NCBI GenBank assembly: GCA_049975325.1
Contig: JBNGDW010000003.1
Location: 1 to 44,800 of the forward strand
From: JBNGDW01 sp049975325
Lineage (GTDB): Bacteria > Cloacimonadota > Cloacimonadia > JGIOTU-2 > JBNGDW01
Direction: 5' to 3'
DNA length: 44,800 bases
In this document: positions 33,456 through 42,301 of the stretch, one piece after another
Numbering within the stretch: position 1 is the first letter of the stretch
Layout: each line of letters begins with the position of its first letter
Translations under genes and position numbers: made by a program
Notes under the pieces: model-generated
Databases searched by the model: none
Told to the model about the DNA's origin: nothing
What the model saw: only the letters and a program-made list of their open reading frames with translations

Positions 33456-34376
33456 TTACGAATCTTCTTTGGATTCTGTATCTTTTGATTCGGATTCTGA
33501 GGGAGGCTTTTTAATATACTTTCTTTTGATCCTTCTCTCTCCATAACCATAGTCGCCATAGCCATATTTGCCATAACTGTGATAACCAGAAGAGCCATGA
33601 GTTGTTCGAACACCCAGAACTTGAAACAGTTTCGTAAAACCAAGTATAATTAGGTAGCAAATAACCAGAAGAAGGGTTAATACAATAACTGAACCGATAA
33701 AATAAATGAGTAAATTTTGCACTTTCCCGGAAACTGGAGTGGGAGATGCGCTCTTGAAAATATCTATTTTTGCTAAAAGGCATTTCCCACCTCTTTCCCT
33801 TTCGGCAACTACATTTTTTAATGAATCGATCAAGCCATTTTGCCTACTTAATCTCGTTCTAAGTGCATCGAGTTCATATGGGTTTTCTGAGTTGGATATA
33901 TCATCTAGAATCTTCTGTTTCAATCGTTCTTCATCCTGGATACGTGCTTGTATATCTTCAATCGGTAACTCACTATTCGCCCGGATAAGCTGATCCGATA
34001 CCAATCCAGGTAACTGGCGAAGGGGCGCTATTACCTCATTGTAATTATCAATTGGGAGTTCAATGAGTTCCGTCGTAGTATTCCCCTCTGATATGGAATA
34101 AAGAATTCTATTCTCACTATCTGTGGCCCTCTGATCTACCTTATTTTTTATTTCACTTACATCGGGAGCAGCAAATTTCAATTCCAATTTCATTGCATAA
34201 TTATAAGATTGAAAAAGTTCATCCCCCTTTTCTGAGAAAGAAGAAGGTATCTCGTCTTTTGAGGAAGAGACTGAATCTAATATCCCGGATCTTCCTATAC
34301 TTATAATAAGTGAGACCACTATTACACCTATAATTAATAAGGACCGAACATTTTTTGATACATATACCTTAGCCAT
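33456..34376 (-). CDS. DUF4349-like membrane protein
   Basis: 306 residues. A membrane segment lies at about 12-27 (SLLIIGVIVVSLIISIG). The extracytoplasmic part has features of DUF4349: a strand region, then IDNYNEVIAPLRQLPGLVSD, helical RIQDEERLKQKILDDISNSE and the ELDALRTRLSRQNGLIDSLKN coiled region. A second membrane segment (LLIYFIGSVIVLTLLLVICYLIIL) is at about 220-245. The C-terminal tail is Gly/Tyr-rich (GYHSYGKYGYGDYGYGERR) and then highly charged. DUF4349 proteins are envelope proteins without a settled function. It follows pgsA by 19 bases and ends the nadK-pgsA unit. Confidence 0.65.
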   Translation of the reverse strand: MAKVYVSKNVRSLLIIGVIVVSLIISIGRSGILDSVSSSKDEIPSSFSEKGDELFQSYNYAMKLELKFAAPDVSEIKNKVDQRATDSENRILYSISEGNTTTELIELPIDNYNEVIAPLRQLPGLVSDQLIRANSELPIEDIQARIQDEERLKQKILDDISNSENPYELDALRTRLSRQNGLIDSLKNVVAERERGGKCLLAKIDIFKSASPTPVSGKVQNLLIYFIGSVIVLTLLLVICYLIILGFTKLFQVLGVRTTHGSSGYHSYGKYGYGDYGYGERRIKRKYIKKPPSESESKDTESKEDS

Positions 34377-34395
34377 TTGCCTCCTTGAATACTAG

Positions 34396-35058
34396 TTATT
34401 CTATCGTTTTATTATTTTTATTCTTATCTGCATATTTTATCTTACTTTCTGATATTGCTTTTTTTGCATTTATTGTATAAGTTATCATTGCTATAATCAG
34501 TAGGACCGTACCAAGAAAAACTATTATTTCTTGTAAAGAAAATCGCATCAATAAATCATTTGCTGTAATATTTAGGTTGAGCACATAAAGATATATAGCG
34601 ATACTAATGAAAAATACAGATAGTTTGCCAAAGAGATTGGAACTGGGCACTATTTTATATTTAGAAATAAGACCATATGAGCCTATCAGTATGAAAAGTT
34701 GAATTATAATAATTATAATAAAAGCGGTTAGTGGGAAATTTCTTTCAAAAACCAAGAACACCATAATAGCAAGGGAGAAAATTTTATCAATAACAGGATC
34801 AAGAATTTTCCCTAATGATGTTATTTGGTTTAATACTCTTGCAATGAAGCCATCAAGCACATCTGTGATTCCGCAGAAAAGAATTAAAATAAATGCCCAG
34901 ATATTCTCACCTCTATTGAGCAGGATCAGTATAAAAGGCAAGATAAGAAGACGCAAGGTAGTTATAAGATTTGGGATAGTTGCCAACGACTTTACCTCAA
35001 AATCTGCTTGAGAAAATTTTGCTTTCCCTGGTAAAAGGTTAGAAAGTAACTTTTGCAC
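34396..35058 (-). CDS. pgsA: CDP-alcohol phosphatidyltransferase (PgsA-like)
   Basis: 220 residues, about five to six membrane segments. The family motif D-x2-DG-x2-AR-x8-G-x3-D-x3-D is complete: D66, D69-G70, A73-R74, G83, D87, D91. It makes phosphatidylglycerol-phosphate or a related phospholipid from CDP-diacylglycerol. The first 28 residues form a polar extension before IPNLITTLRLLILP, the usual N-terminus. The start is GTG two bases after the nadK stop, with AGGATG upstream. The exact head-group specificity is inferred from the family average. Confidence 0.88.
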   Translation of the reverse strand: MQKLLSNLLPGKAKFSQADFEVKSLATIPNLITTLRLLILPFILILLNRGENIWAFILILFCGITDVLDGFIARVLNQITSLGKILDPVIDKIFSLAIMVFLVFERNFPLTAFIIIIIIQLFILIGSYGLISKYKIVPSSNLFGKLSVFFISIAIYLYVLNLNITANDLLMRFSLQEIIVFLGTVLLIIAMITYTINAKKAISESKIKYADKNKNNKTIE

Positions 35059-35060
35059 AA

Positions 35061-35927
35061 TTATTTCATCCTGGTATTTGTATTTTGCAAAAACAATTTT
35101 TCCCGTAATGTCTTATAAAAACTCTGTTCAGGCAACCGTACAAATTTAATCTGATACTGTGACAATTCTACAACAATCTTTTCATCCTTGCCCACTCTTC
35201 CGAGATCCTCTCCATCAATATTCAGATGAACGCCCTTTGTCTCGGTCTTTAATTGAAAAGATAATTTGGCATCAGCTGGCACAATGATTGGATGGATAAA
35301 AAGATTCTGCGGACTTATAGGTGTTATGGTGAGCACATTTGTTTTTGGAGAAAGGATAGAGCCCCCAGCTGATAATGAATACGAAGTGGAGCCAATAGGA
35401 GTGGCAACAATAACTCCATCAGCAGCTATCGTATAAATGAACTCATCATCTCTATATACAGCGACATCAATTAGTTTTGGATATTCACCTCTATAGATTA
35501 CACAATCATTGATTGCAAAAAACTTTTTCCCTCTATTTGGGAGATGACATTCTAATACTATTTCCTCTTCTGTATAAAAATTTCCAGAGATAACTTCCTG
35601 TATAATATTTTGAAACCCGCTTTTTTCGCATGAGGAGAGGAAACCCAGTTTACCAAAATTGAATCCAAGCAAGGGAATCTCTTCCGCTATTATCATTTTT
35701 CCAGCAAGAAGCATAGTTCCATCTCCACCAAAGACAATAAGCAAGTCAGTGATTCTTTTCTCAAACTTATCTATATAGTGGACATTTTCTAAGTCTTTAT
35801 GTTTTTGAGAATTTAGTATGAATACATTAATATTATTTTTTTGGAGAAAGGAGACGCAGAGTTTTAGATAATGCGAGTTCTCCTTCCCTAAGGTCACTGG
35901 ATTATAGAATATACCTATATTTTTCAT
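35061..35927 (-). CDS. nadK: NAD kinase
   Basis: A 288-residue enzyme that phosphorylates NAD to NADP. GGDGT (in LLIVFGGDGTMLLAG) is the phosphate-binding motif, followed by LGFNFGKLGFLSS, the FAINDCVIYRG segment, DGVIVATPIGSTSYSLSAGG and HIDGE-like LNIDGEDLG. The frame is open 27 codons further upstream, but the family starts at MKNIGIFYNP, and a TTGACA (35986-35981) lies within that extension, so the start is placed at ATG 35927. No clear ribosome-binding site is seen. It is divergent from the tRNA array. Confidence 0.95.
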   Translation of the reverse strand: MKNIGIFYNPVTLGKENSHYLKLCVSFLQKNNINVFILNSQKHKDLENVHYIDKFEKRITDLLIVFGGDGTMLLAGKMIIAEEIPLLGFNFGKLGFLSSCEKSGFQNIIQEVISGNFYTEEEIVLECHLPNRGKKFFAINDCVIYRGEYPKLIDVAVYRDDEFIYTIAADGVIVATPIGSTSYSLSAGGSILSPKTNVLTITPISPQNLFIHPIIVPADAKLSFQLKTETKGVHLNIDGEDLGRVGKDEKIVVELSQYQIKFVRLPEQSFYKTLREKLFLQNTNTRMK

Positions 35928-36025
35928 ACTGCTCATATTTTTATTAAATATATAACACATAATTTCCATTAAATTTTTTATGTCAATAAAATTGTTTTTA
36001 ACTTTCATATAAGTTAATTTGTCAA

Positions 36026-36054
36026 TTGACTATCTTCGTATAAAATATTATAAA
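36026..36054 (+). promoter_or_regulatory. Promoter of the tRNA array
   Basis: TTGACT (36026-36031, five of six), a 17-base spacer and TATAAA (36049-36054, five of six). The start would be near 36061, giving an 89-base leader before the first tRNA. A second TTGACA at 36069-36074 lacks a matching -10. Confidence 0.75.
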
Positions 36055-36149
36055 AGAGTGAATATTTATTGACAATAAGATAAAGTGTGCTGAAAAGTTA
36101 TACAACTTAAGAATATCGTAAATGCAATAACAAGATAGATATGAAGTTT

Positions 36150-36234
36150 GGAGGATTAGACCTAACGGTAAGGCAGCGGTCTTGAAAACCGCCGGGCTTT
36201 GCCCTTGGGGGTTCGAATCCCTCATCCTCCGCCA
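36150..36234 (+). tRNA. tRNA-Ser (TGA)
   Basis: Acceptor GGAGGAT/ATCCTCC, anticodon stem GCGGT/ACCGC with loop CTTGAAA (anticodon TGA), a long class II variable arm (GGGC/GCCC), T stem GGGGG/CCCTC with TTCGAAT loop (one mismatch-tolerant pair), discriminator G and encoded CCA. First gene of the array. Confidence 0.96.
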
Positions 36235-36261
36235 TTTTTGAATGGATGATAGGTTTAAAAG

Positions 36262-36352
36262 GGAGAGGTGACCGAGCTGGCTTAAGGTGCGCGCCTGCTA
36301 AGCGTGTTCCCGGTAAAACGGGACCAGGGTTCGAATCCCTGCCTCTCCGCCA
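36262..36352 (+). tRNA. tRNA-Ser (GCT)
   Basis: Acceptor GGAGAGG/CCTCTCC, anticodon stem CGCGC/GCGTG with loop CTGCTAA (anticodon GCT), a class II variable arm with stem TCCCG/CGGGA, T arm CAGGG TTCGAAT CCCTG, discriminator G and encoded CCA. Confidence 0.97.
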
Positions 36353-36362
36353 GTTTTAATTT

Positions 36363-36436
36363 TGGGGTGTCGTCTAATGGCAGGACACCAGACTCTGGAT
36401 CTGTTGGTCGGGGTTCGAATCCCTGCACCCCAGCCA
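36363..36436 (+). tRNA. tRNA-Gln (CTG)
   Basis: Acceptor TGGGGTG/CACCCCA with the U1-A72 pair typical of tRNA-Gln, D stem GTC/GAC, anticodon loop CTCTGGA (anticodon CTG), T arm CGGGG TTCGAAT CCCTG, discriminator G, encoded CCA. Eleven bases after the previous tRNA. Confidence 0.97.
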
Positions 36437-36441
36437 TTTTC

Positions 36442-36516
36442 TGGGTCGTCGCCAAGTGGAAAGGCACAGGGTTTTGGTCCCTGCATACGGAGGTTCGAAT
36501 CCTCCCGGCCCAGCCA
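36442..36516 (+). tRNA. tRNA-Gln (TTG)
   Basis: Acceptor TGGGTCG/CGGCCCA (U1-A72), D stem GCC/GGC, anticodon stem CAGGG/CCCTG with loop TTTTGGT (anticodon TTG), T arm GGAGG TTCGAAT CCTCC, discriminator G, encoded CCA. Five bases after tRNA-Gln (CTG); last of the array. Confidence 0.97.
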
Positions 36517-36549
36517 TTTACTAATAGCCATGAATAGAATAAGTTGAAT

Positions 36550-37545
36550 ATGAAAAAAAAATATGACTTTGCGCCGTATTTGTATATTCTTCCAGCAGCG
36601 ATTATTGTCATCGCATTTCGGCTTATTCCTATCCTCCTCTCTTTTATAATTAGCTTCTTCCGCTGGACTATTAGAGGTCCAGAAGAATTTATCGGACTGG
36701 AAAATTTTCAGACTCTTCTAACGGATCTCGAGTTTTGGCAATCAATGATAAACACCTTACATCTCGTAATATTTGTTGTTCCTATTACCCTGGTGTTATC
36801 TCTCTTCTTCGCAAATCTCTTAAATAGAAATATAAAACTTTCTGGCTTTTTTAGGAGCAGCTATTTTCTCCCAAGTGTAACCGCCTTGGTTGCTATTTCT
36901 ATCTTGTGGAAGCAAATTTTTGCTCCACAGACAGGGCTGTTAAATCATATGCTTGGTTTCTTTGGTATTCATGGTCTTGATTGGCTTTCAGAACCAAGGG
37001 GGATTATTGAACTTATCCTTACTGGTATGGGGGTAAATTTTAATGGACTTGTCAATAATATTTCCACAGCCATCGGTATGAACGCAAATATCGTGCACTG
37101 GATTATTGGAGGACCATCACTTGCTCTTTTTGCAATAATTATAGTATGCATCTGGCGAAATCTTGGCTACAATACAATTATCTACCTGGCTGGTCTGCAA
37201 AATATCCCTCATGTTTACTACGAAGCTGCAGAAATAGATGGTGCAAGCAAATTTAAACAATTTTCCAAAATAACATTACCCCTTATCTCGCCTACCACAT
37301 TTTATATCCTAATTATGACAACCATTACTACTTTTCAGGTCTTCAGTCAGGTGTATTTGATGACCGGGCCTCCGATTGGTGGTCCTCTTGGAACTACTAA
37401 AGTAATCGTATATTACATCTTTGATAAAGGATTTGGAGAGGCGCAAAATCTTAGCTATGCAAGTGCAATCGCTTTAGTGCTGTTCGTAATTATTCTTTGC
37501 CTAACATTGCTGCAAAGACGATTTGAAAGCAGGGTGCATTACTAA
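36550..37545 (+). CDS. Sugar ABC transporter permease (MalF-type)
   Basis: 331 residues, six to seven membrane segments, starting YLYILPAAIIVIAFRLIPIL. The cytoplasmic EAA loop that docks the ATPase is YEAAEIDGASKFKQFSKITL with LPLISPT after it. The conserved IGLENFQTLLTD segment near the N-terminus is typical of CUT1-family carbohydrate importers. The ATG at 36550 has no ribosome-binding site, and the reading frame has an in-frame TTG six bases upstream. It begins 33 bases after the last tRNA, with no terminator in between, so transcription from the tRNA promoter may continue into it. Confidence 0.92.
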   Translation: MKKKYDFAPYLYILPAAIIVIAFRLIPILLSFIISFFRWTIRGPEEFIGLENFQTLLTDLEFWQSMINTLHLVIFVVPITLVLSLFFANLLNRNIKLSGFFRSSYFLPSVTALVAISILWKQIFAPQTGLLNHMLGFFGIHGLDWLSEPRGIIELILTGMGVNFNGLVNNISTAIGMNANIVHWIIGGPSLALFAIIIVCIWRNLGYNTIIYLAGLQNIPHVYYEAAEIDGASKFKQFSKITLPLISPTTFYILIMTTITTFQVFSQVYLMTGPPIGGPLGTTKVIVYYIFDKGFGEAQNLSYASAIALVLFVIILCLTLLQRRFESRVHY

Positions 37546-38534
37546 TGATAAAAAGAATTTTGGGACGCTCCTTTACATATTTTATGCTCGCTTTATGCGG
37601 ATCAATAATGATTATTCCGTTCTTATGGATGGTTTCTACTTCACTTAAATCACAGATAGAAATAAATAGAGGGGGTATCGGATTTATTCCTTATGATCAG
37701 CTAGTTTACTATGAACATGACGGTGTAAAGGAGCGAGTAGAAATTGTTGACCAGCAAGGGGAATTTGCGGTCGTAAACATTTACGATGAGCAGGAAGAGA
37801 GCTTTAAACAATCATTCGTAACAGTTCCAGTAAATGCGCTGAGCTACGAAAAAAAGATAAGATTTCATTTCGAAAATTATGCTGAGGTGTTTCAACGAGT
37901 ACCATTTGGTCTCTATTTTATCAATTCTATACTTGTCTCCCTCTGCACGCTTTTAGGGGTGCTTATAACTTCATCCCTCGCTGCCTACGCATTTGCAAGG
38001 ATGCAGTTTAAAGGTAGGGATTTTATATTTTATCTATTCATTAGTATGATGATGGTGCCGCAGCCAATATATCTTATCCCTTCCTATATCCTTCTTAATA
38101 CAATCGGCTGGATAGATACATACCAGGCATTAATCGTGCCATGGCTTGCAAACATTTTTAGTATTTTCTTACTTCGCCAGCATTTTAAAACGATACCACA
38201 GGATCTTTTCGATGCCGCAGTTATTGATGGGTGCTCCCGCCCTCGAATCCTGTGGCAAATTATCCTACCCATATCTAAACCTATACTCGTCACTACTGGC
38301 ATCTTCTCTTTAATCGGAAGTTGGAATAGTTTTATGTGGCCACTTGTGATGACCAGTAGCGAAAATCTGCGTGTTGTCCAGGTTGGACTATCCTATTTTG
38401 CCCAGGAATCCTCATCTCAAACAGCTCTTCTTATGGCTGGCTCGACCCTATCTATCGCTCCCCTTGTTATCTTATTCCTCTTTGCCCAGCGCCAGATTAT
38501 TTCAAGTTATATCACGAGCGGACTAAAAGAATAA
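37545..38534 (+). CDS. Sugar ABC transporter permease (MalG-type)
   Basis: 329 residues. Membrane segments begin at YFMLALCGSIMIIPFLWMV, and the EAA loop is FDAAVIDGCSRPRILWQIIL with LPISKPIL following. About 70 residues between the first and second membrane segments (YYEHDGVKERVEIVDQQGEF and on) form an extracytoplasmic insertion also present in some CUT1 MalG-type permeases. The start ATG overlaps the stop of the MalF-type gene by one base (TAATG). No substrate-binding protein or ATPase gene is present here; both must be encoded elsewhere. Confidence 0.92.
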   Translation: MIKRILGRSFTYFMLALCGSIMIIPFLWMVSTSLKSQIEINRGGIGFIPYDQLVYYEHDGVKERVEIVDQQGEFAVVNIYDEQEESFKQSFVTVPVNALSYEKKIRFHFENYAEVFQRVPFGLYFINSILVSLCTLLGVLITSSLAAYAFARMQFKGRDFIFYLFISMMMVPQPIYLIPSYILLNTIGWIDTYQALIVPWLANIFSIFLLRQHFKTIPQDLFDAAVIDGCSRPRILWQIILPISKPILVTTGIFSLIGSWNSFMWPLVMTSSENLRVVQVGLSYFAQESSSQTALLMAGSTLSIAPLVILFLFAQRQIISSYITSGLKE

Positions 38535-38653
38535 ATCCCCAAAAAATTTCAAGCAAATCTCTTAATCTTTTATTCTGTTACCAGCTATCTCTTACTAAAA
38601 GACACTGTATAGCAATTGTCTAATCTGGAAAGCAACTCTTCCCATCAATAAGC

Positions 38654-38682
38654 TTGACACAATGTAATGAATTTTCCTTAAT
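38654..38682 (+). promoter_or_regulatory. Promoter of the EF-Tu-like / MutL-like genes
   Basis: TTGACA (38654-38659), a 17-base spacer and CTTAAT (38677-38682, four of six). It lies 30 bases before the ATG at 38712, with a strong AAGGAGGT ribosome-binding site (38700-38707 region). Confidence 0.5.
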
Positions 38683-38711
38683 TAGTTACTAAATCCTTTC
38701 AAGGAGGTATC

Positions 38712-38969
38712 ATGGAAAAGGAAATCGGAAAAGTTACACATTTTTGGGGCCATATCTCGGTTGCAGGGATAGACCTCACAAAAGGCGAACTTAAAGTCGG
38801 TGACATGATTCATATCAAAGGAACTACTACTGACTTTACGCAAAGAGTTGAATCAATGCATATAGAAGAAAATGCTATTGAAAAGGCAAAAATAGGTGAC
38901 TCTATTGGGGTGAAGGTTGAGGACCGTGTGCGCGAAAATGATGTGGTATATCTAATAACGGAGGAATAA
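38712..38969 (+). CDS. Mini translation-factor-like protein (EF-Tu domain II fold)
   Basis: 85 residues, a lone beta-barrel resembling domain II of EF-Tu-type GTPases: GKVTHFWGHISVAGIDLTKG, ELKVGDMIHIKGTTTDFTQR, VESMHIEENAIEKAKIGDSI, GVKVEDRVRENDVVYLI. No GTPase domain is present. Short proteins of this kind are known in many anaerobes, sometimes near U32 peptidases, with no established role. Very strong ribosome-binding site. It lies 39 bases ahead of the MutL-like gene and may be cotranscribed. Confidence 0.85.
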   Translation: MEKEIGKVTHFWGHISVAGIDLTKGELKVGDMIHIKGTTTDFTQRVESMHIEENAIEKAKIGDSIGVKVEDRVRENDVVYLITEE

Positions 38970-39008
38970 TCAGAATAGTTTTCTAACAAAGGCGATTCAA
39001 TAATCTAT

Positions 39009-41926
39009 ATGCGCCGCATTCTAATAACAGATATAGGCAGCACCACAACGAAAGCTGTACTATTTAAAAAAAGGGAGGATACATATATCCTACAAGGGCT
39101 TCACAAGGTAGGCACAACTGTTGAAAAGCCGGTAGAAGATGTAAAAATTGGTATTTACAAGGCAATTTGTTCTCTGGAAGATGAGATTTTAGAACTTATT
39201 CTAAAACAGGATGCCTCCCCTCAGAAACTTAGCTTTCAAGATGATGTGCAATATCTTACGACAAGTAGTGCTGGGGGCGGCTTGCAAATCCTTGTATTAG
39301 GGCTGACACTCTTTGATTCTGCAAGTAGCGCAAAACGAGCAGCCTATGGCTCCGGTGGAGTTATTCTGGACACCTTTGCCATAAACGATAACCGTTCCTC
39401 AGTAGAAAAAATGCGGCTNNNNNNNNNNTCATGCGATTACTTAGTCCCGATATCATACTCTTTTCCGGAGGAACTGATGGGGGAAATATAAGTAGTATTG
39501 TCCATCTGGGTGAATTACTTTCTCTTGCTAATCCAAAGCCGAAATTTGGCGAAAAAACGAAAATTCCACTTGTATATGCCGGAAACAGAGCAGCGCATAG
39601 TTTTATCAAGGCACTTTTTGCGGATCAGTTTGACCTCCATATCGTCCCGAATCTGCGCCCAACTCTAAAAGAAGAAAACTTAGCTCCAGCAAGAAACAAA
39701 ATCCGCCAGCTTTTTATGGAAAATGTAATGGAACAAGCTCCCGGATATAGTGACCTTAAAAAAATCATCAAAAGCCCAATTATCCCTACCCCTTCCGGCG
39801 TAATCAAATCACTGCAGCTCGTAAGCAAAGAATTAGAAAAAAATCTTATGGCTGTGGATATAGGCGGTGCAACCACTGATATCTTCTCAAATATTCTTGG
39901 CAAATATTATCGGACAGTGAGTGCAAACTATGGTATGAGTTACAGCATTGCCAATGTCCTGGCTGATGCCGGCTTTGAAAAAATTAGACGGTGGGTCCCA
40001 GAGCACCTTTCTGAAGATTATATCCGCAATTATATCGGCAATAAAATGCTTTACCCAACCTATCTCCCTCAAGATGATTATCAGCTTGCAATTGAACATG
40101 CAGCTGCTCGTGAAGCTCTACGAATGGCACGAGGCCACCATATGGAAATGCACTTCAATACCCAGAAAATAGGATATCTAAATAGAATAAAAGAACACGA
40201 CCTGGATAAGTTTATTGAGACTTTTTATGTGGATAAGGTTGAGGAAAAAAGGAAATTTCACCAAAAAGATATTCACATTATGGTTGCTGCTGGCGGAGTG
40301 CTCTCAAATGCCCCCTCTAAAAAACAGGTATTAATTACAGTAGTTGATGGATTAAATCCACAGGGTATTACTGAAATATGGAGAGACAAACATTTTATCT
40401 CACCTCATCTTGGTAAACTAAGTGATATCAATCCTGAACTTGCATATACATTGTTACAAAAAGATTGCTATGAAAGAATTGGTTTGGTAATCACCCCTAT
40501 TTGTAAAAAAATGAAAAAAAAGCAGCACCTTGCCAAAATGACCATAGAAGAGAATAACGAAATAAAAACTCACACGATAAATGCAAATGAACTATATTTT
40601 TATCCAAATCCAACGCAAACCGAACGGAAAATTGTGATTGAACTGAACAAAGGTTGCTATCTGCAGAATAGCGATAGAAATATAGAACTGCTTTCAGATC
40701 TGCCCATACTTGTAGATACAAGAGCGGAAAAAGGCTCGTTTGCTTTTATCAATTCCAGCCTGAAACTATACAATTTTAACTCTAAACCTTTACAGCTTCA
40801 TAAATGTTTTAGTTCTTTTATAGAAGCAAAGCCACTTGAAAATGGAACTCATATGCTCATGCGAGAGCTCCCCTATACGGGAGAAATATTTGTAAAAGCG
40901 GGTGAGGAGGTAGAACCTGATACAGTAGTTGGAAAAATCAAATATGAACCTCCAAGAATATATGTATTATCCTTGTTTACCTTAGATTATCTTGAGTTGA
41001 ATCCAGAATCAATGCGGAGAAATATTTTGGTGAAGAAAGGAGATGTTATTAAATTTGGACAAAAACTCATTGATAAAAAACAGGCAGGTTTATCAGTTGC
41101 TTTCTCAGGAAAGTCAACTGTCTATCGCTCCCCGGTACGTGGAATTATAGAAGAAATAGATTTCGATGCTGGCACAATAATCCTGCGTGAGATTCAGGAC
41201 TATTCTACCAAACCCATTACAGTTGATATTGCCAAGAAACTTGATGTTGCTCCCAAGGACATAAAAGGATATTTGAAAAAACGAGAAAACGACTTTGTTT
41301 ATGCTTATGAACCATTAGCCTCAAAATTTTCTGATAAGGAGGCTATTACTGTACCAGCACCTTCTACGGGCACTATTACAAATATTGATTGCAAAAAAGG
41401 GACAATAACGATCCAGTACAAAGCAGAGCCATATAAAATGCAGGCTGGGGTAGCTGGAACTGTTGCCGAGGTAAAGGAGCACCTCTCTGCAAAAATAAAA
41501 TATATTGGCACAAACCTGAGCGGCACAATCGGTTTTGGAGGAGAAGCTACTGCAAAACTGCATTATCTTGGAACATCTGTAAAATCTTTATCAAAAGATA
41601 ATCTTAAAAACAAAATTATCGTATGTACTAATAAAATCGACATTGATTTTTTAAGGCGATGCGCTGAGCTTAATAGTAAAGGTGTTATCGCACCTTCACT
41701 CGATTATAAAGACATTGTAGAGTTTATTGGGAAGGAGATTGGCGTAGCGCTTACAGGTAGTGAAAAAATCCCCTATCCCCTTATCCTTACTGAAGGTTTT
41801 GGTGATTTCCCTATGAATGAAGAATATAAAACATTCCTCTCAAAATCAGATGGTAAATCTGCATATATCAATGGACATACGCAGATACGAGCAGGGGTTG
41901 TTCGCCCAAAAATTATTATTTTTTGA
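39009..41926 (+). CDS. MutL/GlmL-family ATPase with long C-terminal extension (interrupted by N gap)
   Basis: The 5' piece (39009-39418) gives 136 residues: the ASKHA phosphate-1 motif ITDIGSTTTKAVLF, LTTSSAGGGLQ, and AYGSGGVILDTFAI. The 3' piece (39431-41926) continues with PDIILFSGGTDGGN, GVIKSLQLVS, and the second phosphate motif MAVDIGGATTDIFSN. This is the glutamate-mutase-L family, ATPases linked to B12 mutases. The pieces are in different frames across a ten-N gap, so the true join is unknown, and a gene is more likely than a broken one. After about residue 400 of the 3' piece some 430 residues remain: beta-rich segments such as YTGEIFVKAGEEVEPDTVVG, TVYRSPVRGIIEEIDFDAG and TVPAPSTGTITNIDCKKG (biotinyl/KOW-like), then a Rossmann-like end. 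A usual GlmL is about 460 residues. Confidence 0.8.
39419..39428. other. Assembly gap (ten Ns)
   Basis: Ten unknown bases. The sequence just before (ATGCGGCT) and just after (ATGCGATT) resembles each other, so the two contig ends may overlap imperfectly and the gap length is not reliable. It falls inside the MutL-like gene. Confidence 0.95.
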
Positions 41927-41994
41927 TAAATCCTCCCACAGGAAGTTAATGGCTAACAGTCATTGGTCTCCTTTTTTGACTGAATACAAGTTTC

Positions 41995-42022
41995 TTGACT
42001 GTTTAAAGAATAATTACAGAAT
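41995..42022 (+). promoter_or_regulatory. Possible promoter giving a leaderless acylphosphatase mRNA
   Basis: TTGACT (41995-42000), a 16-base spacer and CAGAAT (42017-42022, four of six). The expected start (42028-42030) coincides with the ATG at 42029, which has no ribosome-binding site. A second TTGACT stands 19 bases upstream (41976-41981). Confidence 0.35.
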
Positions 42023-42028
42023 TTTACT

Positions 42029-42301
42029 ATGAAAGGACGCGGGATACTATTATCAGGTAGAGTTCAGGGTGTTGGGCTCCGTTATTTTGTATATCGGGAA
42101 GCCCAAAAGTACAATATCAAAGGTTATGTCAGGAACTTGGCTAATGGGGATGTGGAAATTATTGCAGTCGGAAAGAGTCAGGATTTAGAAAGATTTTTCC
42201 AAAATATTAGAACAGGTCCGCCTGCAGCAAGGATTGATAATATATCAATCGAAGAATTACCGGAAACAGCAACCTATGATTCCTTCCAAATCGTCTTTTA
42301 A
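42029..42301 (+). CDS. acyP: Acylphosphatase
   Basis: 90 residues. It hydrolyses acyl phosphates to carboxylate and Pi. The catalytic signature SGRVQGVGLRYFVYREA (active Arg in GVGxR) and GYVRNLANGDVEIIAVG with the second catalytic Asn are intact. Whether it acts on acyl phosphates from the ptb-type pathway is unknown. The gene has no ribosome-binding site and overlaps the next gene by 26 bases. Confidence 0.95.
   Translation: MKGRGILLSGRVQGVGLRYFVYREAQKYNIKGYVRNLANGDVEIIAVGKSQDLERFFQNIRTGPPAARIDNISIEELPETATYDSFQIVF

Noticed and set aside
36298..36611. Overlapping open frames across the tRNA array on both strands
   Set aside because: They are translations of the tRNA genes themselves.
39700..39720. 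TCCGCCAGCT half-palindrome in the MutL-like gene
   Set aside because: Only one half-site is present and the second half is AT-rich coding sequence.
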